A stretch of 64,000 nucleotides of DNA from Halalkalibacter nanhaiisediminis (GCF_007830185.1 NZ_VLKZ01000003.1:310001-374000); one strand, 5' to 3'. Shown: positions 43,960 to 53,503, counted from the first letter of the stretch. Translations and numbers: made by a program. The notes: generated from the letters alone by a model not told the origin.

Positions 43960-45936
43960 TTGAAGAAAAACAAAAAACAAATAGAGAATGTAGAAGCCAG
44001 TGACACAATAAACGCTACTAATGCTCCTAAAGTAGAAGAAGAGCCAGAATATACAATGGCTGAAAGAAAGCTTTCAGGTGTTACGCGTTACTTGTTTGGA
44101 ACAATTGCTGTCATCGGGGTACTTTTCCATCTTTATATTTTAAATTTTAACCCAATTGATCCATGGATTTTCCGCAGTACCCATTTAGCTTTTGGGGCTA
44201 TTCTAGCTTTTATGCTGTACCCAGGATGGAGAACAAAATCAAATAAAGTCTCCGTTATCGATTGGATTTTAATTGCAGCGACTATTTACATCGCCTTTTA
44301 TATTTACACAAATTTAAATCAAGTGCTATTCAGGTTCGGTGTCGCCCCAACTGAAATGGACTTTTATGTTGCACTAGGTGGGCTACTGATTGTATTTGAA
44401 TTAGCAAGAAGAACGAGTGGATGGATGCTCCCTGCATTGGCTGGTATTTTTGTTTTATATGCATTTATCGGACCATGGCTTCCAGGTATTTTTCATCATC
44501 AAGGGTATTCAGTACAACGTTTTGTCACGTATATTTATGGCCTAGACGGTATATTTGGTGTCACACTCGATGTCTCATCGAAGTATATCGTTCTATTTAT
44601 CGTATTTGGAGCATTTCTGCAAATGTCAAAAGTAGGTAATTATTTTATGGACATTGCATTAGCTACAGCAGGTGGATTAAGAGGTGGACCAGCAAAGGTT
44701 GCTGTCTTTTCTTCTGCTCTTATGGGAATGATGAATGGAACTTCAGCAGGTAATGCGGTTGCTACTGGGTCACTTACGATTCCACTAATGAAAAAAGTCG
44801 GATATAAAGCAAGGTTTGCGGCAGCAACCGAGGCGACTGCATCAGCTGGTGGACAGATTTTACCTCCAATAATGGGGGCAGGTGCCTTTATTATGGCAGA
44901 AATTTTGGGTATTCCTTACTCACAAATTATCTTAGCCGCTATCATTCCAGCTTTACTGTATTTTATTTCTGTTTATTTTATGGTTGATTTTGAAGCCTTA
45001 AAGCAAGGAATGAAAGGTTTACCGAGAAATCAGCTTCCAAAGTTAAAAGATATTGCGAAGAAACTGTATCTTATTATTCCAATCGTAGTGCTCATTTACA
45101 TGCTGGTAAGCGGATATTCTATTATTCGTTCAGGTACAATTGGAATTATTGCTTGTCTAGTCATTAGTTGGATCCATCCATCAACTCGAATGGGAATCAA
45201 AAAAATATTGCTTGCATTAGAACTAGGTATGAAAAGTGCCCTACAGTTAATTTCTGTTGTTGCATGCGCTGGTATTATTGTCGGTGTCATTGCGCTAACT
45301 GGGGTTGGTATGCAATTTAGTTCAATGCTCCTTTCCATTGCTGATAATAACTTACTTCTTGCATTAATTTTTGCAATGCTATTATCAATCATCTTAGGAA
45401 TGGGAATGCCAACAACGGCTGCCTATGCTGTGGCTGCTTCTGTTGTGGCACCTGGGTTAATTCGTATAGGAATTGATCCATTACTTGCCCATATGTTTGT
45501 GTTTTATTATGCCGTTATTTCTGCTATTACTCCGCCAGTTGCACTTGCTGCGTTTGCAGCCGCAGGGATTGCCGGAACGAATCCTATGAAAACGGGAGTA
45601 CAGGCATTTAAGTTAGGGATAGCTGCATTTATCGTTCCATTTATGTTCTTTTATAGTCCACAGTTATTACTCATGAGTGATTCGTGGATTGAAATTACAT
45701 TTGTTGCTCTAACGGCTGTTGTAGGGGTGTATCTCTTAGCCGCGTCTGTTCAAGGCTGGTTTTTTAAAACAACAACAAATATTTTTACAAGTATAATGTT
45801 ATTTGTTGCCGCGATCTTATTAATGTTATCGAATGTTATGTTGAATGTTATAGCATTGTTAATTGTTACTGGTGTAATTTTCCTTCAAATAAATAAGAAG
45901 AAACATAAGGTAGGAGCGACCAATTTATCTCAATAA
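43960..45936 (+). CDS. TRAP transporter fused permease (DctQ-DctM, TAXI type)
   Basis: A 658-residue polytopic protein that fuses small (4 helices, residues ~40-170) and large (residues ~200-640) TRAP permease domains, as is usual for TAXI systems. Signature segments include MGMMNGTSAGNAVATGSLTIPLM, abbreviated SAGNAVATG, and ASAGGQILPPIMGAGAF, and the C-terminal mirror GMGMPTTAAYAVAA and ITPPVALAAFAAAG. The start is TTG 43960 with AAGGAG upstream. The first 30 residues are charged and cytoplasmic. It is the only permease for the adjacent receptor. Confidence 0.93.
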   Translation: MKKNKKQIENVEASDTINATNAPKVEEEPEYTMAERKLSGVTRYLFGTIAVIGVLFHLYILNFNPIDPWIFRSTHLAFGAILAFMLYPGWRTKSNKVSVIDWILIAATIYIAFYIYTNLNQVLFRFGVAPTEMDFYVALGGLLIVFELARRTSGWMLPALAGIFVLYAFIGPWLPGIFHHQGYSVQRFVTYIYGLDGIFGVTLDVSSKYIVLFIVFGAFLQMSKVGNYFMDIALATAGGLRGGPAKVAVFSSALMGMMNGTSAGNAVATGSLTIPLMKKVGYKARFAAATEATASAGGQILPPIMGAGAFIMAEILGIPYSQIILAAIIPALLYFISVYFMVDFEALKQGMKGLPRNQLPKLKDIAKKLYLIIPIVVLIYMLVSGYSIIRSGTIGIIACLVISWIHPSTRMGIKKILLALELGMKSALQLISVVACAGIIVGVIALTGVGMQFSSMLLSIADNNLLLALIFAMLLSIILGMGMPTTAAYAVAASVVAPGLIRIGIDPLLAHMFVFYYAVISAITPPVALAAFAAAGIAGTNPMKTGVQAFKLGIAAFIVPFMFFYSPQLLLMSDSWIEITFVALTAVVGVYLLAASVQGWFFKTTTNIFTSIMLFVAAILLMLSNVMLNVIALLIVTGVIFLQINKKKHKVGATNLSQ

Positions 45937-45978
45937 CATTGTTATTAGGTATTTAGAGATATGCTAGCAAGCTTAAGC

Positions 45979-46023
45979 AGTAAACCGAACCAAACTCATA
46001 AAAAGAATGGTGTTCGGTTTACT
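45979..46023 (+). terminator. Terminator after the TAXI permease
   Basis: AGTAAACCGAAC (45979-45990) pairs perfectly with GTTCGGTTTACT (46012-46023). The remaining 290 bases up to sdhC contain no gene, only the two GntR operators. Confidence 0.75.
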
Positions 46024-46158
46024 TTCTTAACTTGTCAGAAAAAGATCAGCTGAACAAATAAAAAAGACTAAGTGATTCGCCATTAAGCTGTGCGAGAAGC
46101 CCAGTTTTTCTAACATTGCAGACTCTGTACAGTTAACAAAAACATAGACTTTTTAAAA

Positions 46159-46257
46159 AGGATCTTGTATCCTTTAAATGAATACAATTTTCAGTAAAAT
46201 GAGAATTAACTTAACAATTCAACGATTATTCATCAATTTAAATTGGATCCAATATCC
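46159..46257 (+). promoter_or_regulatory. GntR operators upstream of the sdh-like operon
   Basis: AATTGGATCCAATATCC lies at 46241-46257 and a weaker half-conserved copy AGGATCTTGTATCC at 46159-46172. The strong copy is 59 bases before the first gene. Confidence 0.7.
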
Positions 46258-46315
46258 ATAATATTGATCTTCATCACATGTCATCAATGAATAAAAAAGG
46301 AGGGGACATATATTT

Positions 46316-46963
46316 ATGGAGGTAAAAAAGCTAGGCGTAGGGAATACAACTAGTAGCATAACAAAGCATTTTGTACTCGCTCGCCTACATTCATTAGCAG
46401 GACTTATTCCACTTGGTTTATTTCTGATCGAGCATTTTTATACGAATGCGACTGCCATTCTAGGAGCTGATACCTACAACAGGCAAATTGCATTCCTACA
46501 CAATATTCCATTCGTCCTTCTGATTGAAATTTTCTTTATTGCCATTCCATTAATCTTTCATGCAGTCTATGGTATGTATTTAACATTTATTTCAAGAAAC
46601 AATACGTTGACTTATTCCTATCGTCGAAATTGGCTGTTTTTCTTTCAAAGAATAACTGGAATTGTAACATTGATTTTCGTTGTATATCATATTTGGGCCC
46701 TACGCATCTCAAATGCCATTTCAGGTACTGAGGTAAGCTTTCAGGTAGTGAGTGAACATTTACAAAACCCTTGGATATTTGCCTTCTATGTGGTTGGGAT
46801 TATTGCTACAACATATCACTTTGCTAATGGGATTTCTACAGGACTCATTACGTGGGGGATCACAATAGGTAAAGCTTCACAGAAAATGAGCTCTCGAATT
46901 TGTTTAGGTGTTTTTATTCTTATGACTGTCATTGGAATTATGACGTTATTTGCTTTCGTATAA
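46316..46963 (+). CDS. sdhC: Succinate dehydrogenase cytochrome b558 subunit-like
   Basis: A 215-residue, five-helix membrane anchor of the Bacillus di-heme SdhC type. Candidate heme ligands are His25 (RLHSLAG), His82 (FHAVYG), His125 (VYHIWAL) and His168 (YHFANG). It anchors the flavoprotein and Fe-S subunits and passes electrons to or from menaquinone. AGGAGGGG precedes ATG with a longish gap. It starts the second operator-controlled operon, outside any TCA context, so it is likely an accessory copy. Confidence 0.9.
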   Translation: MEVKKLGVGNTTSSITKHFVLARLHSLAGLIPLGLFLIEHFYTNATAILGADTYNRQIAFLHNIPFVLLIEIFFIAIPLIFHAVYGMYLTFISRNNTLTYSYRRNWLFFFQRITGIVTLIFVVYHIWALRISNAISGTEVSFQVVSEHLQNPWIFAFYVVGIIATTYHFANGISTGLITWGITIGKASQKMSSRICLGVFILMTVIGIMTLFAFV

Positions 46964-47009
46964 GCATCTACAGAAAGAATTATGTGCAAAAAAGTCGGAG
47001 GTGATTGAT

Positions 47010-48806
47010 GTGACTACAGAAAATTATATTGTCATTGGTGGCGGGCTAGCAGGCTTAATGGCTACGATCAAGATTGCAGAGACAGGTGGTAAAGTAAAAC
47101 TATTTTCGCTCGTCCCAGTAAGGCGTTCGCATTCCGTTTGTGCTCAAGGTGGAATAAATGGAGCCGTTAATACAAAAGGAGAAGGCGATTCTACTTGGGA
47201 GCATTTTGATGACACGATCTACGGGGGGGATTTTCTTGCTAACCAGCCACCTGTTAAAGATATGTGTGACGCAGCACCAGATATTATCTATTTACTTGCT
47301 CGAATGGGTGTCCAGTTCAATCGTACGGAAGAAGGAAAAATTGACTTTCGCAGGCTAGGTGGAGCTAAATATTCGCGAACAGCATTTGCAGGAGCAACGA
47401 CAGGACAGCAAATTCTTTATGCATTAGATGAACAAGTGCGAAAATATGAAGCTAGTGGGCTCGTAGAGAAATATGAGCATTGGGAGTTGTTATCGTTAGT
47501 TTTAGATGATGACAAATGCTGCAAGGGCATTATTGCACAAGACTTGAGATCAATGGAAATAAAAGATTTTCGTTCGGATGCCGTTATTTTGGCTACGGGT
47601 GGAATTGGAAATATTTATCGAAAAAGCACCAATTCAACGATCAACACAGGAAGTGCTCATAGTATTGCGTACCAACAAGGAGCACATTATGCAAATGGTG
47701 AATTTATTCAAATTCATCCAACGGCCATACCTGGAGATGATAAATTACGGTTAATGTCAGAATCAGCTAGAGGAGAGGGAGGAAGGGTTTGGGTCTATAA
47801 AGATGGAAAACCGTGGTACTTCTTAGAAGAGAAATACCCAGCATACGGCAACCTCGTTCCAAGAGATATTGCCACAAGGGAAATTTTTCACGTTTGTGTC
47901 GATCTTAAGCTCGGTATTAATGGTGAGAATATGGTGTATCTAGATCTCTCTCATTTGCCAACAGAAAAACTAGAAAAGAAGCTAGGCGGTATTTTAGATA
48001 TTTATGAGAAATTTGCAGGTGATGATCCGCGTAAAATCCCAATGAAAATCTTCCCGGCTGTTCATTACTCAATGGGGGGCTTATGGGTTGATTATAACCA
48101 AATGACGAATATAAAAGGATTATTTGCTTGCGGAGAATGTGAATATCAATATCACGGAGCAAATCGCCTTGGTGCAAACTCTCTTGTATCGGCGATTTAT
48201 GGTGGAATGGTCACAGGGCCTAACGCTGTTAATTATGTAAAAGAGCTTGATAAATCTAGTGATGACGTTTCAAATTTGATTTTTGAAAAAGCCAAGGCTT
48301 ATCAAGAGGATCAAGTGGCCCAAATTTACAAAATGGATGGGCCAGAAAACCCTTATCAGCTTCATGTCGAGATGAGTGATTGGATGGTTGATAATGTAAC
48401 CGTTGTCAGGTATAACGACCGCCTGCAAAAAACAGATGAAAAACTACAGGAATTATTAGAAAGATGGAATCATATAGGGATTGATGATGTTTCCAAATGG
48501 CAAAATCGAACAGTAACGTTTGTGAGACAGCTGCGAAATATGATGGAGCTAGCAAGGGTAATCACATTAGGTGCTTTAAATAGAAATGAAAGCAGAGGTG
48601 CTCATTTTAAACCAGAATTTCCTGCACGTGATGATGAAAACTGGCTCAAAACAACAATAGCAAAACATACAGAAAATGGACCGAAATTTAGCTATGAACC
48701 AGTTGATTTAGCCTATATTAAGCCACGTGCTAGAAGGTACGACGTCGTAACGAGCAGTAAAGATGAGGAAGTTAAAGAACGTAGGAGTAAGGAGGAGGTT
48801 AAATGA
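47010..48806 (+). CDS. sdhA: Succinate dehydrogenase/fumarate reductase flavoprotein-like
   Basis: A 598-residue flavoprotein. It has NYIVIGGGLAGLMATI, the covalent FAD His41 in RRSHSVCAQGGINGA, and substrate-site segments FIQIHPTAIPGDDKLRLMSESARGEGG (abbreviated) and HYSMGGLWVD. The start is GTG 47010, with GGAGGTGAT eight bases upstream. It normally oxidises succinate to fumarate. In this catabolic cluster it could act on a substituted succinate such as methylsuccinate, giving mesaconate. That specificity is inferred from the neighbours, not from visible residues. Confidence 0.9.
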   Translation: MTTENYIVIGGGLAGLMATIKIAETGGKVKLFSLVPVRRSHSVCAQGGINGAVNTKGEGDSTWEHFDDTIYGGDFLANQPPVKDMCDAAPDIIYLLARMGVQFNRTEEGKIDFRRLGGAKYSRTAFAGATTGQQILYALDEQVRKYEASGLVEKYEHWELLSLVLDDDKCCKGIIAQDLRSMEIKDFRSDAVILATGGIGNIYRKSTNSTINTGSAHSIAYQQGAHYANGEFIQIHPTAIPGDDKLRLMSESARGEGGRVWVYKDGKPWYFLEEKYPAYGNLVPRDIATREIFHVCVDLKLGINGENMVYLDLSHLPTEKLEKKLGGILDIYEKFAGDDPRKIPMKIFPAVHYSMGGLWVDYNQMTNIKGLFACGECEYQYHGANRLGANSLVSAIYGGMVTGPNAVNYVKELDKSSDDVSNLIFEKAKAYQEDQVAQIYKMDGPENPYQLHVEMSDWMVDNVTVVRYNDRLQKTDEKLQELLERWNHIGIDDVSKWQNRTVTFVRQLRNMMELARVITLGALNRNESRGAHFKPEFPARDDENWLKTTIAKHTENGPKFSYEPVDLAYIKPRARRYDVVTSSKDEEVKERRSKEEVK

Positions 48807-49561
48807 ATCAGACAGAGAAAAAGGTTCTCCGTTTTAAAGTGAAGCGTCAGGATGATTTAAATCAATCCTCTTATTGGGAAGAATTCAACGTTCCTTATCG
48901 TCCGAATATGAATGTCATTTCTGCGTTAATGGAAATTCAACGAAACCCAATCAATAGAAAGGGAGAAAAAGTACGCTCTGTTACATGGGATTACAACTGT
49001 TTAGAAGAAGTATGTGGAGCCTGTAGTATGAGAATTAATGGAAAGGTAAGGCAAGCGTGTTCAGCTTTAGTCGATCAGCTTGAACAGCCGATTATACTTG
49101 AGCCAATGAGTACATTTCCAGTTGAAAAGGATTTGGTTGTGAATCGTGAAAGAATGTTTGAAGCCTTAAAGAAAATCAAAGGCTGGATTCCTACCGATGG
49201 CACATATGCGCTTGATGAAGGGCCAGATATTTACCAGGTTGAACAACAGGAAGCATATAAATATTCTACCTGTATGACATGCGGTTGTTGCTTAGAAGCT
49301 TGTCCAAATGTTAATAGTGGCTCCCCTTTTATCGGACCGCAAGCAATAGCACAAGTTAAATATTTCAATATGCATCCAACTGGAGCACAGAAAAAAGATG
49401 AACGAATGGCGGTTATTGTTGGAGAAGAAGGAATATCAAATTGCGGAAACTCGCAAAATTGCGTTCAAGTTTGTCCGAAAGAAATTCCGTTAACGACAGC
49501 TTTAGCGGAATTAAATAGGGATGCGAATCGATTTGCTATGAAAAGCTGGTTTAAAAAATAG
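48803..49561 (+). CDS. sdhB: Succinate dehydrogenase iron-sulfur subunit-like
   Basis: A 252-residue Fe-S protein overlapping sdhA by four bases. Cysteines for the 2Fe-2S cluster are at 66, 71, 74 and 86; for the 4Fe-4S cluster at 157, 160, 163 and neighbours (CMTCGCCLEACP); and for the 3Fe-4S cluster at 214, 220 and 224. All three clusters look intact, so the SdhCAB complex appears functional. Confidence 0.92.
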   Translation: MNQTEKKVLRFKVKRQDDLNQSSYWEEFNVPYRPNMNVISALMEIQRNPINRKGEKVRSVTWDYNCLEEVCGACSMRINGKVRQACSALVDQLEQPIILEPMSTFPVEKDLVVNRERMFEALKKIKGWIPTDGTYALDEGPDIYQVEQQEAYKYSTCMTCGCCLEACPNVNSGSPFIGPQAIAQVKYFNMHPTGAQKKDERMAVIVGEEGISNCGNSQNCVQVCPKEIPLTTALAELNRDANRFAMKSWFKK

Positions 49562-49635
49562 TATATAAAATCTATCGCTCTCTCGTAAAAAGGAAAGGCT
49601 TACATTGATTGCTGTTAAGAAGGAGGTTTCATCGA

Positions 49636-50481
49636 TTGAAAGTCATTGAATATCAAAGCATTGTTGATAAAGTTTCTGAGATGTGTCAGGAAGCGAATTA
49701 TGAGCTTGGTGAAGACGTGGTTAATGCATTTAAATCATCGCTCACGACAGAAAAATCTGAAACAGGAAAAAATGTATTGAATCAATTAATTTTAAATGCT
49801 GAAATTGCATCGACTGAGAGAGTGCCAATGTGTCAGGATACTGGTGTTTCTGTTTTTATTGTTGAATTAGGGCAGGACTGTCATATTACTGGTGGCAACC
49901 TAAATGATGCTATCAACGAAGGCGTAAAAAAAGGCTATGAGGAAGGATATTTACGGCACTCGATCGTAGACCATCCGATTACACGTGAGAAAAGTAAAGG
50001 CTACAATACCCCTTCGATTATTCATATTGAGGTGGTACCAGGTGATCAACTCACTATTCATATGTCTGCAAAAGGTGGCGGCAGTGAAAATATGAGCACG
50101 TTAAAAATGTTAAAGCCATCAGATGGAATCGAAGGAATCAAAGAGTTTATTTTGGAAACGGTGAAAGTCGCTGGTCCAAATGCGTGTCCACCACTGATCG
50201 TCGGAGTAGGAATAGGGGGTAATTTTGAGAAGTCTGCTTATTTAGCAAAAAAATCATTATTTCGCCCAGTAGGTAAAAGAAGTTCTCTAGTTGAAATTGC
50301 GAGCTTAGAAGAAGAATTAATGGAAAAAATTAATAAGTTAGGAATTGGTCCTCAAGGAATGGGTGGAAGTACGACAGCACTGGACGTGAAAATAGAAATT
50401 GCCCCATGCCATATTGCTGCATTGCCTGTAGCAATTAATTTAAATTGTCATGCAAGTCGTCATAAGGAAATCCTATTGTAA
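49636..50481 (+). CDS. Class I fumarate hydratase, alpha subunit (fumarase/mesaconase-like)
   Basis: A 281-residue TtdA/FumA-N-type subunit with cluster-binding Cys in VPMCQDTG, PNACPPLIVGVGIGG and APCHIAALPVA. It hydrates fumarate, or mesaconate or tartrate in related systems, with a 4Fe-4S cluster. TTG 49636 has AGGAGG eight bases before it. Two-subunit class I fumarases are unusual beside a CoA-transferase and a CitE-like lyase. This context matches mesaconate hydration to (S)-citramalate better than TCA duty. Confidence 0.9.
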   Translation: MKVIEYQSIVDKVSEMCQEANYELGEDVVNAFKSSLTTEKSETGKNVLNQLILNAEIASTERVPMCQDTGVSVFIVELGQDCHITGGNLNDAINEGVKKGYEEGYLRHSIVDHPITREKSKGYNTPSIIHIEVVPGDQLTIHMSAKGGGSENMSTLKMLKPSDGIEGIKEFILETVKVAGPNACPPLIVGVGIGGNFEKSAYLAKKSLFRPVGKRSSLVEIASLEEELMEKINKLGIGPQGMGGSTTALDVKIEIAPCHIAALPVAINLNCHASRHKEILL

Positions 50482-50494
50482 GTGAGGTGATTCA

Positions 50495-51049
50495 ATGTCT
50501 GCGATCAAAATTACGACACCATTTAATGATGAAATAACGAAGTCACTAAAAGCAGGAGATCGAGTCTTAATCAGTGGTACGGTGTATGCGGCAAGAGATG
50601 CTGCACATAAACGAATGATAGAAAGTCTTGAACAAGGCAAGGAGCTTCCATTTGATATAAAAGGAAAGGTGATCTACTATGTTGGTCCGACTCCTGCAAA
50701 ACCTGGAAGTGTGATCGGTTCTGCAGGTCCAACGACGAGTGGGCGAATGGATAAATATACCCCGACACTCCTTGATTTAGGTTTAAAAGGCATGATTGGA
50801 AAAGGATATCGTGATGAGGCTGTGATTCAATCGATTGTAAAGAACAAGGCTGTATATTTTGCCGCCATAGGAGGGTCTGGCGCCTTAATTGCACGTTCGA
50901 TTAAAGAAGTAGAAGTGATCGCTTATGAAGACTTAGGTCCAGAAGCGATTCGAAAAATGGTGATTGAAGATTTTCCAGCCGTAGTTATTAATGATGCCTT
51001 TGGTAATGATTTGTATAAATCAGGCTCAGAGATTTATCGCGTAGATTAA
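50495..51049 (+). CDS. Class I fumarate hydratase, beta subunit
   Basis: A 184-residue FumA-C/TtdB-type subunit with GPTTSGRMDKYTP (substrate-binding Thr-Ser and Arg), GKGYRDEAV and FAAIGGSGALIARSI. It pairs with the alpha subunit 13 bases upstream. The start has GAGGTGAT as ribosome site. Lengths of both parts are normal. Confidence 0.92.
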   Translation: MSAIKITTPFNDEITKSLKAGDRVLISGTVYAARDAAHKRMIESLEQGKELPFDIKGKVIYYVGPTPAKPGSVIGSAGPTTSGRMDKYTPTLLDLGLKGMIGKGYRDEAVIQSIVKNKAVYFAAIGGSGALIARSIKEVEVIAYEDLGPEAIRKMVIEDFPAVVINDAFGNDLYKSGSEIYRVD

Positions 51050-51073
51050 CATATTAAGAGGGAGGTCGTTTTC

Positions 51074-52249
51074 ATGTTGCCATTAGAAGGAATTACAGTC
51101 GTTTCATTAGAACAAGCGGTTGCAGCTCCATTTGCGTCAAGACAATTAGCAGATCTTGGAGCACGTGTAATTAAAGTTGAACGCCCGATAACTGGGGATT
51201 TTGCAAGAGGATATGACACAACGGTAAAAGGGATGTCTAGTCATTTTGTCTGGTTAAATCGTTCTAAAGAATCACTAAGCCTCGATCTGAAACAACCAGA
51301 GGCGAAAGAAGTATTGGAAAAAGTCATTGCAAAAGCAGATGTCTTTATTCAAAATCTGGCTCCTGGCGCAATCGATCGCTTAGGTTTTAGCCCTGAGGAA
51401 CTGAAAGAAAAATACCCTCATCTCATCATCTGTTCGATTTCAGGTTACGGATCATTTGGACCCTATACGATGAAAAAAGCATACGACTTACTGATTCAAT
51501 GTGAAGCTGGCGCTGTTTCGGTTACTGGTACAGAAGATACACCGTCGAAAACGGGAATGTCGATAGCCGATATTGCTGCAGGAATGTATGCTTATTCTGG
51601 TATTTTAACAGCATTGTTAACACGGCATAAAACGGGAAAAGGAACGATCATGGAGGTTTCGATGCTTGAAGCTCTAGGAGAGTGGATGGGGTACCCAATG
51701 TATTACTCTGGTTATGGTGGAACGGAGCCAAAACGTACTGGGGCTAGGCATGCGACCATTTTTCCATATGGTCCCTTCCAAGCTGGCGATCAAAAGCTTG
51801 TCTTTTTAGGAATTCAAAATGAAAGAGAATGGGTTCAATTTTGTCAACAGGTTATAAGACAACCAGATTTGGCTAACGATAGTCGATTTGATAGTAATTC
51901 AAAAAGAGTCGAGAATAGTGACACATTAATTACAATCATTCATCAAGTGTTTGAAACATTAACTTCAGATGAAATCATTGATCGACTTGAAGAAGCAAAA
52001 ATAGCAAACGCTAGGCTAAATACAGTAAAGGATTTCATTAATCATCCTCAGCTTAAGGCCAGAAACCGCTGGAAGGAAGTTAATTCTCCTGTCGGTCCAA
52101 TCCAAGCCCTTATCCCACCAGTGACGTTTGATAGTATTGATAACGTGATGAACCCGATACCAAAAGTCGGTGAACATACTGAGGAGATTATGGAGGAGTT
52201 AGGAATAGACGCTGAAACAATCATTAAATGTAAAACATCTTTTGTTTAA
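51074..52249 (+). CDS. Family III CoA-transferase (CaiB/BaiF)
   Basis: A 391-residue CoA-transferase with the catalytic Asp166 in MSIADIAAG. It has N-terminal VVSLEQAVAAPFASRQLADLGARV and the FVWLNRSKESLSLDLKQPEA segment. Family III enzymes move CoA between carboxylates such as succinyl-CoA and (R)- or (S)-citramalate, mesaconate or itaconate. Its position just before a CitE-like lyase fits succinyl-CoA:citramalate CoA-transferase. Confidence 0.9.
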   Translation: MLPLEGITVVSLEQAVAAPFASRQLADLGARVIKVERPITGDFARGYDTTVKGMSSHFVWLNRSKESLSLDLKQPEAKEVLEKVIAKADVFIQNLAPGAIDRLGFSPEELKEKYPHLIICSISGYGSFGPYTMKKAYDLLIQCEAGAVSVTGTEDTPSKTGMSIADIAAGMYAYSGILTALLTRHKTGKGTIMEVSMLEALGEWMGYPMYYSGYGGTEPKRTGARHATIFPYGPFQAGDQKLVFLGIQNEREWVQFCQQVIRQPDLANDSRFDSNSKRVENSDTLITIIHQVFETLTSDEIIDRLEEAKIANARLNTVKDFINHPQLKARNRWKEVNSPVGPIQALIPPVTFDSIDNVMNPIPKVGEHTEEIMEELGIDAETIIKCKTSFV

Positions 52250-52255
52250 ACCTTT

Positions 52256-52271
52256 ATTGGATCCAATATCC
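52256..52271 (+). promoter_or_regulatory. GntR operator inside the operon, before the CitE-like gene
   Basis: ATTGGATCCAATATCC lies seven bases after the CoA-transferase stop and 26 bases before the next start, suggesting separate control of the lyase or a road-block. Confidence 0.7.
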
Positions 52272-52296
52272 ACAATAATGAGAGGAGGTTAAGGAT

Positions 52297-53151
52297 ATGA
52301 ATTGTCGCTCCTACTTATTTGTACCAGGAAATAACACGACTGTAATTGAAAAAGCGATGAATTCGCCTGTAGACGCTGTCATTATCGATTTAGAGGATGC
52401 AGTGGCTATAGCAGAAAAGGAACATGCCAGAAAACGGGTAACTGCATTTTTACAACAAAAGGTTAAATTTAAACAAACGTACATTCGCATAAATGATTGC
52501 CATAGTTCATTTTTGGAAAAGGATGTAGCAGCAGCTGTACAATCAGGTGTTCACGGCATTATGTTACCAAAGGCAGAGTCAAAAAAAGAGCTAGTAATGG
52601 TTTGTGAACTGATCCATCAACAAATGAAGCTATTAGACTTAGGATCTACTCCGTTTGAGGTAATCCCTCTTATTGAAACTGCTAAAGGTGTAGAAAATAC
52701 AATGGAAATTGCTTCAGCACATTCATTAATCTCAAGAGTTGCCTTTGGTTCGATCGACTATTCATTAGATATTGATTGTGAATTAACAAAGGACGGCATG
52801 GAACTATTATATGCGCGTTCAAAAATTGTAAACGCTTCAAGAGCTGCAGGGATTGAGAGTCCAATTGATGCTGTTTATCCTAATTTAGGTGATGAAAAAG
52901 GGTTTTTGAACGAGACAGAACGTGCTAAAATGCTTGGCTTTAAAGCGAAGTTGATCATTCATCCAAAGCAGATTGATGTTGTTCATAAGGTTTTATCACC
53001 TAACCAAGAGGAGTTAGAAAAAGCTAAAACGATTGTAGCTGCATTTGAAAAAGCTGAGAAAGACGGAGTAGGGGCAGTAACAGTCGGAAATCAATTGGTT
53101 GATTATCCAGTTTATAAGAGAGCAATGAAGCTTTTAAAAATAGAAGAATAA
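52297..53151 (+). CDS. CitE-like CoA-ester lyase (HpcH/HpaI family; citramalyl/malyl-CoA lyase-like)
   Basis: A 284-residue TIM-barrel lyase with RSYLFVPGNN, the metal-binding IIDLEDAV, IMLPKAES and PLIETAKGVEN segments, and IHPKQIDVV near the C-terminus. Free-standing CitE-like enzymes cleave malyl-CoA, citramalyl-CoA or beta-methylmalyl-CoA. Following a CoA-transferase, citramalyl-CoA to acetyl-CoA and pyruvate is the most economical role. AGAGGAGG gives a strong start. It ends the island at a terminator. Confidence 0.88.
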   Translation: MNCRSYLFVPGNNTTVIEKAMNSPVDAVIIDLEDAVAIAEKEHARKRVTAFLQQKVKFKQTYIRINDCHSSFLEKDVAAAVQSGVHGIMLPKAESKKELVMVCELIHQQMKLLDLGSTPFEVIPLIETAKGVENTMEIASAHSLISRVAFGSIDYSLDIDCELTKDGMELLYARSKIVNASRAAGIESPIDAVYPNLGDEKGFLNETERAKMLGFKAKLIIHPKQIDVVHKVLSPNQEELEKAKTIVAAFEKAEKDGVGAVTVGNQLVDYPVYKRAMKLLKIEE

Positions 53152-53213
53152 CCATTCAAAGTGAAACCTATATTAAAAAATAAATATTTCCAAATTCCAA
53201 GACTGATGGATAC

Positions 53214-53243
53214 CCCCTTTTAGATTAATCTGAGAGGGGTTTT
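53214..53243 (+). terminator. Terminator after the second catabolic island
   Basis: CCCCTTTTAGAT (53214-53225) pairs with ATCTGAGAGGGG (53228-53239) using G-U pairs, followed by TTTT. Confidence 0.8.
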
Positions 53244-53384
53244 ATATTGGGGAAATCCATTTCTTTGGTTTGTTTAAAACTGTACGGTTCTTTTAAATAC
53301 ATAGATAAAATTGTTCGTTATTAAGCATAAAAATTGTAATTTAGGGGTTTAATTATCTGTATTTTCATAATATACTTGCTTTAA

Positions 53385-53400
53385 GTTCTTTAAAAAGAAC
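53385..53400. promoter_or_regulatory. SinR box upstream of sinI
   Basis: GTTCTTTAAAAAGAAC is an inverted pair of the GTTCTYT SinR recognition element, 103 bases before sinI. No other feature is seen in the rest of this gap. Confidence 0.65.
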
Positions 53401-53503
53401 GAAAAGATCTTAATAGAAATCAACTCTTATGTGGTTTGTCTTTTGAAGAATAGTACAGCTCTTGCTTTTTATATTCCATTTGTAATTTTGGAGGGGAAAG
53501 ATA

